A DNA stretch of 21,135 bases from Muribaculaceae bacterium (GTDB lineage: Bacteria; Bacteroidota; Bacteroidia; Bacteroidales; Muribaculaceae): assembly GCA_017545095.1 (NCBI GenBank), contig JAFYCU010000110.1, forward strand, positions 1 through 21,135. Reading direction: 5' to 3'. The notes beneath the pieces are model-generated. The model was not told the DNA's origin, did no database searches, and saw only the letters and a list, made by a program, of their open reading frames with translations. The translations under genes were made by a program, and so were the position numbers. Shown here piece by piece: positions 7,632 through 15,000 of this stretch (the stretch's first letter is position 1; the number at the start of each line of letters is the position of its first letter).

Positions 7632-7680
7632 AGCTGTGGAGGGGGGAGTGGCCATCCTGCCGCCACCCTCCACGGCTTTT
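7632..7680 (+). terminator. Rho-independent terminator of glyA
   Basis: Stem arms 7632-7646 (agctgtggagggggg) and 7663-7677 (ccaccctccacggct) pair over 15 positions with two mismatched or wobble pairs. A 16-nt loop separates them, and T residues end the right arm (7677-7680). It begins 22 nt after the glyA stop codon. Confidence 0.75.
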
Positions 7681-7774
7681 CTCTCCAAGGCCGGGCTACA
7701 GTCGCCCATAGCCGTGAAAAAGGATACACGTAACCGATTTCGAGGTGCTACAAGAGCGGCCTGGTGAGGCCCAC

Positions 7775-7814
7775 AAAAAAACGCTGGCGAGAATTTTCAC
7801 AAATTCGCACCAGC
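7775..7814 (-). terminator. Rho-independent terminator on the minus strand
   Basis: Minus-strand stem 7814-7801 with 7796-7783 is 14 bp long with one G-U pair and one mismatch, and has a 4-nt loop. After one G-C base pair's worth of spacer it is followed by seven T residues (7781-7775). The T-run is on the minus-strand side only, so it serves leftward transcription. Confidence 0.7.
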
Positions 7815-7865
7815 CCAATTTAGAGTATGAGAAAATTTACTTTATTTTGCCTATCTTCTATTTGA
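7775..7865 (-). ncRNA. Candidate small non-coding RNA, about 90 nt
   Basis: A full promoter (7871-7900, minus) is followed about 80 nt later by a canonical terminator on the same strand (7775-7814). The predicted transcript runs from about 7865 to about 7775 and contains no ATG, so it is not an obvious small gene. Its 5' half is AT-rich and unstructured, and its 3' end is the terminator stem, a layout common among trans-acting small RNAs. The flanking genes run the other way and glyA has its own terminator, so the signals are not explained by neighbours. No match to a named RNA family is claimed. Confidence 0.5.
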
Positions 7866-7870
7866 CGATG

Positions 7871-7900
7871 CAAAGGTAATACTTTTCTGCAAAACAGCAA
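7871..7900 (-). promoter_or_regulatory. Leftward promoter of the candidate small RNA
   Basis: On the minus strand TTG (7900-7898), a 19-nt spacer, then TACCTTTG (7878-7871), a perfect Bacteroidota promoter. No minus-strand gene lies between it and the glyA terminator. Confidence 0.65.
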
Positions 7901-8140
7901 AATTTTTCGATAGTTTTTTTAAGTTTTTCGGCAAAAACTTTCAGATTGGCATGGCGAGGTGCTGTGGGTGTTATCAAAAGCATGAAAAGGGAGATGTGCA
8001 TTTTGCATGAATGCTGTGATTGAGATGTAGAAATGGGGTGAGATGCTAGGCATATTACTATCAAGGGGCGAAAAATGGGCTCGCCATATACTGAAATAGG
8101 TAGTTTTGAGCTACATAGCGCATTTTTGTGCTTGAAATAT
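7901..8140. other. AT-rich intergenic stretch without a gene
   Basis: No convincing reading frame. A minus-strand frame at 7858-8064 has no family resemblance and runs across the small-RNA promoter. The stretch holds a perfect 8-bp hairpin with a 4-nt loop at 7921-7940 (aagttttt/aaaaactt), with no T-run directly after it. The rest has no structure that I can see. Confidence 0.5.
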
Positions 8141-8172
8141 TTGGAATTATTTCGTTGAATGAACTACATTTG
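8141..8172 (+). promoter_or_regulatory. Promoter of the LuxR-type regulator
   Basis: TTG (8141-8143), a 21-nt spacer, then TACATTTG (8165-8172). The predicted start near 8178 lies downstream of the in-frame ATG at 8159, which decides that translation must begin at the ATG at 8219. Confidence 0.6.
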
Positions 8173-8218
8173 CAATCCGAAAATTCAAGAAACTATATCT
8201 GCACCCAAATTTTACCAT

Positions 8219-8440
8219 ATGAGCAACCCCAAAATTGAACTCACGCCGAGAGAACTTGAGGTATTGAATATGCTCTCCTTGGGCTTTAGCAGCAAGGAAG
8301 TTGCCGAAAGATTATACATATCGACGAATACGGTTGAGTATCATCGAAAGCAATTGTTGCGCAAGACCAACTCTCGAAATGCGGCCGAGCTGATAGGCAA
8401 CGCATTCCGTATGCATCTGCTACCGCTCGATGTTGATTAA
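8219..8440 (+). CDS. Minimal LuxR-type helix-turn-helix protein
   Basis: 73 residues, essentially one GerE/LuxR DNA-binding domain: LTPRELEVLNMLSLGFSSKEVAERLYIS, then TVEYHRKQLLRKT as recognition helix and following segment. There is no receiver, PAS or ligand-binding domain. A longer frame beginning at 8159 would add 20 residues, but that ATG overlaps the -7 box and lies upstream of the predicted transcript start. Such a protein could act as a constitutive DNA binder, or compete or pair with full-length LuxR-family regulators. It stands alone, with its own promoter and a strong terminator. Targets cannot be read from context; the nearest gene downstream is convergent. Confidence 0.8.
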   Translation: MSNPKIELTPRELEVLNMLSLGFSSKEVAERLYISTNTVEYHRKQLLRKTNSRNAAELIGNAFRMHLLPLDVD

Positions 8441-8496
8441 ATGTTGATTTACACACGCGACACAATGCGCGGTTGTGTGGTTTTTTGATTTCACAC

Positions 8497-8544
8497 TTGG
8501 CCTCTTGCTTCAATCCCTGATTGGCAAGAGGCCAAATATTTTTT
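8497..8544 (+). terminator. Strong terminator after the LuxR-type gene
   Basis: A perfect 12-bp stem, ttggcctcttgc (8497-8508) with gcaagaggccaa (8524-8535), has a 15-nt loop that can pair further (caat/attg) and is followed by atattttttattt with six T residues at 8539-8544. A weaker hairpin (acacaa/ttgtgt, 8460-8478) followed by a T-run at 8481-8486 precedes it, so termination may be two-stage. The T-run overlaps the stop codon of the convergent gene. Confidence 0.75.
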
Positions 8545-9376
8545 ATTTCCCTGTCATGCCTGTTGATAGCGAAGTGGTGCGGCGTAGGAGGGGGGTGGTG
8601 AGTCGGTGTTTTCCCGGGCGATAGGTGATGGCTTGGTTGGGGCAGGCCGCTGCGCAGTTGAGGCACATCACGCATCGGTTGTGGTCGATGGTGTGGTGCA
8701 CGGCACTCACGCAGCTGGCTTTGCACTCGCGCTCGCAGGCACCGCAAGCCACGCACAGGTCGGGGTTGATGTCAAGCTGCATGAGCGAGTATTGGCTCAC
8801 GGCCCCCAGTGCTGTGCCCACGGGGCAGATGGTGTTGCAGAATGTGCGTCCGCTGCGCCAAGCCATCCACATCACGCCTGCGGTCACAATCACGCCTCCG
8901 ATGAAAGCGCCCGTGAGCAGGAACGGCCACCAGGGCGTTTCGGTGGTGCAACCGCGCAGGGCAAGATTCACATTATTATATAAGGTGTAGGGGTCGCACA
9001 GCAGGCCAATGCGGGGATAGGCGCTTGTGCCGTTGTCGCCCGTGATGCTCACCACCAGGATCAGCATGGTGATGACGCGCAGCCGCCAGTTGCCATATTC
9101 ATAGCGGTAGAATCCGTGTCCGCGATGCAGCACACGCTTTGAAAGCCAGGCCACCGCGTCTTGCAAGGTGCCAATCGGGCAGGCTGTAGAGCAATACACG
9201 CGGCCGAGCAGCAGCGTCACCGCCAGCCACACCGACAGGGTACCCAGCGCTATCTGCGCCAAGTGGATAGTGAGCAGGTAGGAGTGGTGCATGTCGCTCC
9301 CTAACCAAATGAGCGCGGTGGTGAGTGTCAACACCGCCACGCTCAATGCTATGCGAATCCTCCGCAGGAGCTTCAT
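8543..9376 (-). CDS. Membrane 4Fe-4S protein, NapH/FixG-like
   Basis: 277 residues. Hydrophobic segments lie near 8-27, 37-57, 101-113 and 152-172. Two membrane-associated Cys pairs have the Fer4_5 form: GRVYCSTACPIG (C62, C66) and RTFCNTICPVG (C180, C184). Two soluble 4Fe-4S motifs follow: C208/C211/C214/C218 and C235/C238/C241/C245-P. Proteins of this build (NapH, NosR, CcoG/FixG relatives) pass electrons across or along the inner membrane, but no partner oxidoreductase is adjacent. It starts 5 nt after the tonB stop codon, as the last gene of the pdxJ-exbB-exbD-tonB operon. The substrate is unknown; a link to iron or TonB-dependent uptake is inferred from position only. Confidence 0.85.
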   Translation of the reverse strand: MKLLRRIRIALSVAVLTLTTALIWLGSDMHHSYLLTIHLAQIALGTLSVWLAVTLLLGRVYCSTACPIGTLQDAVAWLSKRVLHRGHGFYRYEYGNWRLRVITMLILVVSITGDNGTSAYPRIGLLCDPYTLYNNVNLALRGCTTETPWWPFLLTGAFIGGVIVTAGVMWMAWRSGRTFCNTICPVGTALGAVSQYSLMQLDINPDLCVACGACERECKASCVSAVHHTIDHNRCVMCLNCAAACPNQAITYRPGKHRLTTPLLRRTTSLSTGMTGK

Positions 9377-9381
9377 CAGTA

Positions 9382-10263
9382 TCAGGGCTTTAGGCTATAG
9401 GTGATGGTGCCGATGCCTTCGGTGGTGCGGCCTTTAGGCACCGAGAAACGGCATCTTAGTGCTGCGGCTTCGCATCGGCGGCGCAGGGCCACGTCGCTCC
9501 ACGCGGCTCCGCTGCCACTCACGGCATGAGCGGCTTTGACTTGACCGTTCGGAGCCACATTCACCTTTACAACTACCGAGCCGTAGTGCTGGCTGTGCGT
9601 TGTTTCCCAGTGCGCGAGGGTGTATCCTTCCAGTCCGCCAATGCTGGGTTTTCCGCTCACGGCTCCCTTGTCGCTGTTGCCATCGGGGCTGCCTTGCTTG
9701 CCGGAGCCCTTGCCCGATGACTTGCCGAAGGCGTCTTTCACGCGGTCGGTCTTGGGGGTGGCATTATCACTGCGTTTCGTGTTGGGCTGCTTTTCGGTGG
9801 GCTTGGGCGTGCTCTCCTCGGCGCGCTTCACCTTGGGCTGCTTCTCGGTTGGTTTGGGGGTCTCGACGGCGGGACCGGTTTTCTTGGGCTTTTCCTCTTT
9901 GGGTTTTTCCTTCACCTTCATGGGCGAGGGTTCCTTGGCCGTCACCGGTTCCGGGGCCTGCTTAGCGGGTTCGCCGGCATCCTCAAGGTCGTCGCCGGCC
10001 ACATTGGGCTCTGGCTCCATCTTCTCGGCCGTGTCGGGCTGCGGTTCATCCATCTGCTCGCTCTCGGCGGGTTCGGGTGTGTTGCCCAGCATCACATATT
10101 CACCGCCGAAAAGGATGCTGTCCTGCTTGAGCTCGACTTGTGTGGGCTCGTCGGGCGGCCACTCGTAGTGCAGTCCGCACGACACCATCAGGCCGAGCGT
10201 GAGCAGAAGAATGATCAAGGTGATCACCGATGCCGCTATTTGATTTTTGCGTTCGCTGTCCAT
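9382..10263 (-). CDS. tonB: TonB-family energy-transducing protein
   Basis: 293 residues in the usual TonB layout. A short cytoplasmic N-terminus precedes one membrane helix (about 10-28). A long periplasmic Pro/Glu/Lys-rich spacer (about 35-175) follows, then a Gly/Ser-rich link (180-208) and a C-terminal domain (about 212-293) with YGSVVVKVNVAPNGQV and a closing TITYSL strand. The spacer contains a near-exact 17-residue repeat; TPKPTEKQP appears at 135-143 and 152-160. TonB spans the periplasm and carries proton-motive-force energy from ExbB-ExbD to outer-membrane transporters. It lies 26 nt after exbD and 5 nt before the Fe-S gene, so all are probably cotranscribed. The C-terminal domain is more divergent than in E. 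coli TonB, so it may serve one subset of transporters. Confidence 0.85.
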   Translation of the reverse strand: MDSERKNQIAASVITLIILLLTLGLMVSCGLHYEWPPDEPTQVELKQDSILFGGEYVMLGNTPEPAESEQMDEPQPDTAEKMEPEPNVAGDDLEDAGEPAKQAPEPVTAKEPSPMKVKEKPKEEKPKKTGPAVETPKPTEKQPKVKRAEESTPKPTEKQPNTKRSDNATPKTDRVKDAFGKSSGKGSGKQGSPDGNSDKGAVSGKPSIGGLEGYTLAHWETTHSQHYGSVVVKVNVAPNGQVKAAHAVSGSGAAWSDVALRRRCEAAALRCRFSVPKGRTTEGIGTITYSLKP

Positions 10264-10289
10264 AGTGCTGAGGTTGAGTGCTATGATGC

Positions 10290-10775
10290 TTAGGGTGTGA
10301 CAGGATTCGATGTTGCAGGCTCGGCCGGTTGCTCGGTTGCCGTGGTAAGGGGCTGTGAAGCGGGTTTGGTGGCAAGCACGATTTTCACACCAGCCTGCGA
10401 CCCCTTGCTGAGGATTTCCACAATAGTGCCATAGGGCACCACCTCGTCGGCATAGAGTGCCACAAACTCGTCGGGATTGGCGGCTTTGAGGGCGGCCATG
10501 AACCCCTCGAGCTGTTCAACGGGCAGCGGGGTGAGCTCGCCCTGCGAGTTGCCGTCGTCCTGGGTGGTGAACATGTTCATATCTTTGTCGATGTAGATGC
10601 GTGTGGTGGGCTTGAGGGCCGTTTGCTGGCTGCTTTGGGGCAGGTTCACTTCGAGGGCCGACGGGAAGACGAACGTAGAGGTGACCATGAAGAAGATGAG
10701 CAGCAGAAAGATGACGTCGGTCATCGAGGCCATGCTGAACATCGACAACGTTTGATGTTGTCTCTTGAGTGCCAT
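10290..10775 (-). CDS. exbD: ExbD/TolR-family biopolymer transport protein
   Basis: 161 residues. One N-terminal membrane helix (about 18-38) carries the functional aspartate D20 in SMTDVIFLLLIFF, the proton-path residue of ExbD/TolR/MotB proteins. The periplasmic part (about 40-140) has the expected alternation, with FVALYADE and YGTIVEILSKGSQAGV. The tail from about 140 is Thr/Pro/Ala-rich and probably disordered. It works with ExbB to energise TonB. It lies 13 nt after exbB and 26 nt before tonB, which favours ExbD over TolR; there are no tolA or tolB genes here. Confidence 0.9.
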   Translation of the reverse strand: MALKRQHQTLSMFSMASMTDVIFLLLIFFMVTSTFVFPSALEVNLPQSSQQTALKPTTRIYIDKDMNMFTTQDDGNSQGELTPLPVEQLEGFMAALKAANPDEFVALYADEVVPYGTIVEILSKGSQAGVKIVLATKPASQPLTTATEQPAEPATSNPVTP

Positions 10776-10788
10776 AGTGGTCGCTGTT

Positions 10789-11568
10789 TTATTTTGCGGG
10801 TTCGTTGAGCAGGTCCATGAATTCCATGGTCTTGCCCTCGAGCTTGTTCATGACTTTGTTGACACGCGAGGTGAGGTAGTTGTAGGCAAACAGGGCGATG
10901 ATACCTACAATCAGACCGGCCACGGTGGTTACCAGGGCTTGGTAGATGCCGCTGGCCAGAATGGTGACGTTGCTCTGGCTGCCTGCGCTGGCGAGTTGGA
11001 AGAATGCCTGCACCATACCGGTGACCGTGCCCAAGAAACCTATCATGGGAGCGCCGGCAGCCGTGGTGGCCAGCCAGGTGAAGCCTTTCTCGAGTTTGGC
11101 AATCTCCATGTTGCCCACATTTTCCACGGTGACAAGCACATCGTTCATGGGTCGTCCGATGCGGCTCACACCCTTCTCAATCATGCGGGCGTAGGGGGCT
11201 TTGGTCTCATGGCACAGGGCCATGGCGTTGTCGATTTCTCCATTGTGGATGAAGTTTTTGATTTTTTCCATAAAGGCAGCATCGGTGCGCGAGGCACTGC
11301 TGATGGCCATCAGTCGCTCGAAGAAGATGTAGATGCTGACCAGGGCCAACAGAGCCAGGGGAATCATGAGCCATCCACCAGCCATGGTGAGATCCCACAC
11401 CGAGAGGTCTTTCACAATGGGTTCGGCAGCCGTTGCTGCAGGGGTGGCTGCTGCGGCTGCAGGTGTGGTGGCTGCGGCGGCAACTTGCGCTGCCGTGTCG
11501 GCAATTTGTTGTGTGGCACTGTCGGCCACACTGCCCACTTGGGCAAGAATGAGATTGAGAGGTGTCAT
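10789..11568 (-). CDS. exbB: ExbB/TolQ/MotA-family proton channel protein
   Basis: 259 residues, inner membrane. An Ala/Thr-rich segment (about 25-50) precedes three membrane helices (about 63-83, 165-187 and 203-228), the ExbB arrangement, with the large cytoplasmic loop between helices 1 and 2. The conserved block GAPMIGFLGTVTGMVQAF marks the MotA/TolQ/ExbB family, and TTVAGLIVGIIALF is the third helix. It forms the proton channel with ExbD. An 86-nt gap separates it from pdxJ; I see no full promoter or terminator there, so read-through from pdxJ is likely. The low-complexity Ala stretch is the one unusual trait. Confidence 0.9.
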   Translation of the reverse strand: MTPLNLILAQVGSVADSATQQIADTAAQVAAAATTPAAAAATPAATAAEPIVKDLSVWDLTMAGGWLMIPLALLALVSIYIFFERLMAISSASRTDAAFMEKIKNFIHNGEIDNAMALCHETKAPYARMIEKGVSRIGRPMNDVLVTVENVGNMEIAKLEKGFTWLATTAAGAPMIGFLGTVTGMVQAFFQLASAGSQSNVTILASGIYQALVTTVAGLIVGIIALFAYNYLTSRVNKVMNKLEGKTMEFMDLLNEPAK

Positions 11569-11654
11569 ATTGTATTTACGTGTTAAGTTTCAATTTTTTC
11601 GAGTGTGATGATGTTTTGAAGCTATGGCGCTTGTCACCGCCAGTGGCCCAATGC

Positions 11655-12368
11655 CTACTGTAAGGCTTGCTTGTAGGCCTTGATGGTGGCCTCGAGACCC
11701 ATGTAGAGGGCGTCGGCAATGAGCTGGTGACCTATCGACACTTCGTTGAGCTGTGGGATGTGTCGATGGAAGTAGGGCAGGTTGTCCAGACTCAGGTCGT
11801 GTCCTGCATTCAGTCCCAGTCCCACTTGGTGTGCCACCTGAGCAGCGGCTACGTAAGGGGCGATGGCGCGTTCGGGGTTGTTGGGAAAGTCGTGGGCATA
11901 GGGACCGGTGTACAGCTCCACGCGGTCGGTGCCGGTGCGTGCGGCCTGGCGGATGTTGTCGAGGTCGGTGTCCACAAAGATGCTCACTCTGATGCCGGCT
12001 TCGTGCAGGCGGTCGACCACCGATGTGAGGAACTCAAGATGAGGCTCCACATCCCATCCTGCCGATGAGGTGAGGGCGTCGGGGGCATCGGGGACGAGGG
12101 TGACCTGAGTGGGCTTGGCCAAGAGCACCAGCTCCATGAAATCGTCGCTGGGGTAGCCCTCGATGTTGAACTCGGTGCGAACGAGCGGACGCAGGTTAAA
12201 CACATCGCTGCGACGGATGTGGCGCTCGTCGGGACGCGGATGCACGGTGATGCCGTCGGCTCCGAAGCGCTCGCAGTCGGTGGCCACGGTCTCCACGCAT
12301 GGCACATTGCCGCCACGCGCATTGCGCAACGTGGCAATTTTATTGACATTTACACTCAGGTTGGTCAT
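11655..12368 (-). CDS. pdxJ: Pyridoxine 5'-phosphate synthase
   Basis: 237 residues. It condenses 3-amino-2-oxopropyl phosphate with 1-deoxy-D-xylulose 5-phosphate to give pyridoxine 5'-phosphate, the last ring-forming step of DXP-dependent vitamin B6 synthesis. Family motifs: [16 protein letters not shown] at the start, [13 protein letters not shown] (about 40-52), [29 protein letters not shown] and GLNAGHDLS. The ATG at 12368 is used; the codon before it in frame is TTG. It is divergent to nadK and begins a run of minus-strand genes ending with the Fe-S protein. Pairing pdxJ with exbB-exbD-tonB opposite nadK is, as I recall, a recurring gene order in Bacteroidales. Confidence 0.95.
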   Translation of the reverse strand: MTNLSVNVNKIATLRNARGGNVPCVETVATDCERFGADGITVHPRPDERHIRRSDVFNLRPLVRTEFNIEGYPSDDFMELVLLAKPTQVTLVPDAPDALTSSAGWDVEPHLEFLTSVVDRLHEAGIRVSIFVDTDLDNIRQAARTGTDRVELYTGPYAHDFPNNPERAIAPYVAAAQVAHQVGLGLNAGHDLSLDNLPYFHRHIPQLNEVSIGHQLIADALYMGLEATIKAYKQALQ

Positions 12369-12420
12369 CAATTCAAATAATTTATCGTCGTTATACTAAC
12401 GTGGATTGCGCTTTTTATTG

Positions 12421-12472
12421 TACTTTTGCAAGTGGAAATCTTGTGGGCAATCTCACATAGCGAGCAAAGTTA
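12421..12472. promoter_or_regulatory. Divergent promoter region between pdxJ and nadK
   Basis: TACTTTTG (12421-12428) is a -7 box toward nadK, and on the minus strand TAACTTTG (12472-12465) is a -7 box toward pdxJ. Neither has a TTG at the ideal distance, so both are incomplete. If used, the start sites would fall near 12435 (plus) and 12459 (minus), so the two transcripts would overlap at their 5' ends by about 25 nt. The rest of 12369-12556 holds no gene. Confidence 0.4.
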
Positions 12473-12556
12473 GTGTGATTTCCTGAGATAGAAAAACAAA
12501 TAATTGCAAAAAAGGTCGTTTTCGGCCATTTTAGCGTCTAAAAAAGAGTCGAGACT

Positions 12557-13420
12557 ATGAAAGTAGCCGTTTTTGGCAATGAATATCAGCCCGAGCACGT
12601 TGGCAACATCGCCGTTTTGTTGCAGATGCTTGTTGACCATGGAGTGGAATTGTGTGTGGAGAATGTGTTTGTCGACTTTCTGCGTCGTGTCGGCATTCCG
12701 CAGTCGGTGCGCATGGTGGCGTTTGCCCGCATGGAGGTGCCCGAAGGGGTGGATTTGGTGCTGAGCATGGGTGGCGATGGCACGTTCCTGTCCACGGTGA
12801 TGTGGGTTGCCGAGCGTGAGCTGCCCATAGTGGGCATCAACACCGGCCATTTGGGCTATCTCACGGCCTATCGTCTCGACGAGGCCTCGGCAGCGGTACC
12901 GGGGCTGCTTGCCGGCGACTACGATGTGGAAACGCGCACGATGCTTGAGGTGCGAAGCCACGAGGTGCACATCGAGCATCCGTATGCCTTGAACGATGTG
13001 GCCATCTTGCGCCACGACACATCGGCAATGCTCGAGATGGAAACGCTGCTGAGCGGTGTGCCGCTCACCACCTACAAAGGCGATGGCTTGATTGTGAGCA
13101 CCCCGACAGGGTCAACGGCCTATAACCTGAGTGCTGGAGGGCCGATTATCGCGCCGCATGCGCAATGCCTGGTGCTCTCGCCGCTGTCGCCGCACTCGCT
13201 CACCATGCGCCCGCTCGTGGTGCCCGACGAGGCCGTGGTGACCGTCACCACGCGTTCACGCGCAGGGCATTACCAGGTGAGCGTGGATGGTGAGGTGTTT
13301 GTGTGTCCCACCACCAGCCAGTTCACCATTCGCAAGGCCCCGTTCAGTGCGCAGGTGGTGCAGCCGCGTGGACGCAATTTCGCTGCCACCCTGCGCCAGA
13401 AACTGCACTGGGGGTTCTGA
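12557..13420 (+). CDS. nadK: NAD kinase
   Basis: 287 residues, cytoplasmic. It phosphorylates NAD to NADP using ATP or polyphosphate. The two family signatures are intact: GGDGT at 72-76 in LSMGGDGTFLS, and GDGLIVSTPTGSTAYNLSAG from 175. The LND motif (145-147) and GINTGHLGYL (93-102) are also typical. The ATG at 12557 fits the usual start (MKVAVFG.EY). It begins a long plus-strand run; the next gene starts 56 nt later without a clear terminator between them. A 7-bp hairpin (13446-13462) lies in that gap but has no T-run. Confidence 0.96.
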   Translation: MKVAVFGNEYQPEHVGNIAVLLQMLVDHGVELCVENVFVDFLRRVGIPQSVRMVAFARMEVPEGVDLVLSMGGDGTFLSTVMWVAERELPIVGINTGHLGYLTAYRLDEASAAVPGLLAGDYDVETRTMLEVRSHEVHIEHPYALNDVAILRHDTSAMLEMETLLSGVPLTTYKGDGLIVSTPTGSTAYNLSAGGPIIAPHAQCLVLSPLSPHSLTMRPLVVPDEAVVTVTTRSRAGHYQVSVDGEVFVCPTTSQFTIRKAPFSAQVVQPRGRNFAATLRQKLHWGF

Positions 13421-13476
13421 ACAGGAGAAAAGAGAAATAATAGAATTCTAGATGGTCTAGAAATTATAGGAAAATC

Positions 13477-14982
13477 ATGGTAGTGATGAAAAGGTTATTG
13501 TTCACTTTATTGAGCCTGTGGCTCACGGTGTTGGCTGCCGAGGCTCAGGTGGGCGACTTGCCGCGTTCCACCCCTGCCGAGCAAGGCATTGAGCCGCAGG
13601 CGGTGACCCGGTTTTTCGAGGCGTTGATGGCTGTCCCGGTCACCGACATCCATCATGTGATGATTGCGCGTCATGGCCATGTGGTGGCAGAACTGCATCC
13701 CGCCCCTTTCCGTGCGAGCGATGGTCACACGCTCTACTCGGCCAGCAAGACGTTTGCCTCGATGGCTGTGGGTATTGCTGTGGGGGAGAACCGCCTGCGG
13801 CTCACCGACCGCGTGGCCGCTTTCTTTCCCGAACGGCTGCCCGACACCATCTCGTCGTGGCTGGCGCAGATGACGGTGGCCGACCTGCTCACCATGCGTA
13901 GCGGCATCACTCCCGACTGGGTTATGCGAAACAGCGAGGCCGACTGGGTGCGGTCGTGGCTGGCCAAGCGTGTGGGTGATGAGCCAGGCACCCGTTTCCA
14001 ATACGACTCGATGTGCACCTTCATGCTATCGGCCATCGTGCAGCGGGTGACCGGGCGCACGATGCTCGATTATTTGAAGGAGCAACTTTTTGCGCCCATG
14101 CATGTGACCGAAGTGGGGTGGGAGCAGAGTCCCGATGGCATCAACACTGGCGGCTGGGGGCTGCATCTGCAAGCCGAGTCGCAGCTCAAGCTGGGCATTC
14201 TGCTATTGAATGGCGGTGAGTGGCAGGGCCGGCAGCTCGTGCCTGCCGAGTGGGTGGCCGAAGCCGTCACGCCACGTGCCGACCTTCATCCCGGTGATGC
14301 GCCCACCGAGGGCAATCAGGGCTATGGCTACCAGATTTGGCGCAGCAAGTGGCCAGGGAGTTTTCGTGCCGATGGAGCCATGGGGCAGTATATCGTGTGT
14401 GTGCCCGAAGCCGATCTGGTGGTGGTGATCAATCAGGCCAGCGGGCGTGGACATGATGTGCTGGGTTGCATTTGGAATCACCTCATGCCAGGGGTGACCG
14501 ATGCCATCGTTGCACCACAGCCCAAGCAACAGCGGCAGTTGGAACGATTGTGTGCTACTGCCAAGCTGCCAATGGCGGTGAAGCGCAGCAAGAAACTGCC
14601 CTTTGCTGGTTCGGTAGTTGTCGAAGACAACAACTTGGGCATCAAGTCTGTTCGCCTGGAAGGCGATACAATTACCATCGCCTATGCCGATGGCCATGTC
14701 GAGCCGATGGCTTTGGGGCGCGACAGTTGGCACTACACGCAGCTGCAAGGTTATCCGCCATATTCAATCAAAGCCCTGAATCGTTTCGGTGGTCTCGACA
14801 AGCCGTTCCATGTGGCCACGCGCTGCGGATGGTCGTCGGGCAAAGTGTGGACTGTGAGTTTGCAATATGTGGACTGGATCAACGGCATCACGCTCGCCTT
14901 CGACACCGTTGCCAGCACCGTCACCATCACCGACAACTGCGACCGTGCGCACCCGCAGACGGTGGCATTTCGTTTCGATTAA
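13477..14982 (+). CDS. Exported serine hydrolase, beta-lactamase/penicillin-binding family
   Basis: 501 residues, PF00144-type fold (class C beta-lactamase, esterase and DD-peptidase relatives). The signal peptide ends near residue 24 (LTVLAAEAQ). Translation may start at 13477 or at the second ATG at 13486; the latter gives the cleaner signal peptide. The SxxK motif is SASK with nucleophile S88 and K91; the Tyr motif is Y177-D-S. Downstream GGWGLHLQAESQLKLG and the ADGAMGQYI region take the place of the HxG/KTG triad. The C-terminal third (about 345-501) is a separate beta-rich domain of the type often attached to such hydrolases. Probably a periplasmic esterase or peptidase; resistance cannot be claimed. 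It lies between nadK and xerD, with 18 nt to xerD. Confidence 0.85.
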   Translation: MVVMKRLLFTLLSLWLTVLAAEAQVGDLPRSTPAEQGIEPQAVTRFFEALMAVPVTDIHHVMIARHGHVVAELHPAPFRASDGHTLYSASKTFASMAVGIAVGENRLRLTDRVAAFFPERLPDTISSWLAQMTVADLLTMRSGITPDWVMRNSEADWVRSWLAKRVGDEPGTRFQYDSMCTFMLSAIVQRVTGRTMLDYLKEQLFAPMHVTEVGWEQSPDGINTGGWGLHLQAESQLKLGILLLNGGEWQGRQLVPAEWVAEAVTPRADLHPGDAPTEGNQGYGYQIWRSKWPGSFRADGAMGQYIVCVPEADLVVVINQASGRGHDVLGCIWNHLMPGVTDAIVAPQPKQQRQLERLCATAKLPMAVKRSKKLPFAGSVVVEDNNLGIKSVRLEGDTITIAYADGHVEPMALGRDSWHYTQLQGYPPYSIKALNRFGGLDKPFHVATRCGWSSGKVWTVSLQYVDWINGITLAFDTVASTVTITDNCDRAHPQTVAFRFD

Positions 14983-15000
14983 TGGCTTGAAAATCTGCCC

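Noticed and set aside
7858..8064. Small protein gene on the minus strand
   Set aside because: Its reading frame passes through the promoter of the candidate small RNA and shows no domain or signal.
13477..14982. Beta-lactamase conferring antibiotic resistance
   Set aside because: The fold includes many esterases and peptidases, and the third active-site motif is not that of class C enzymes.
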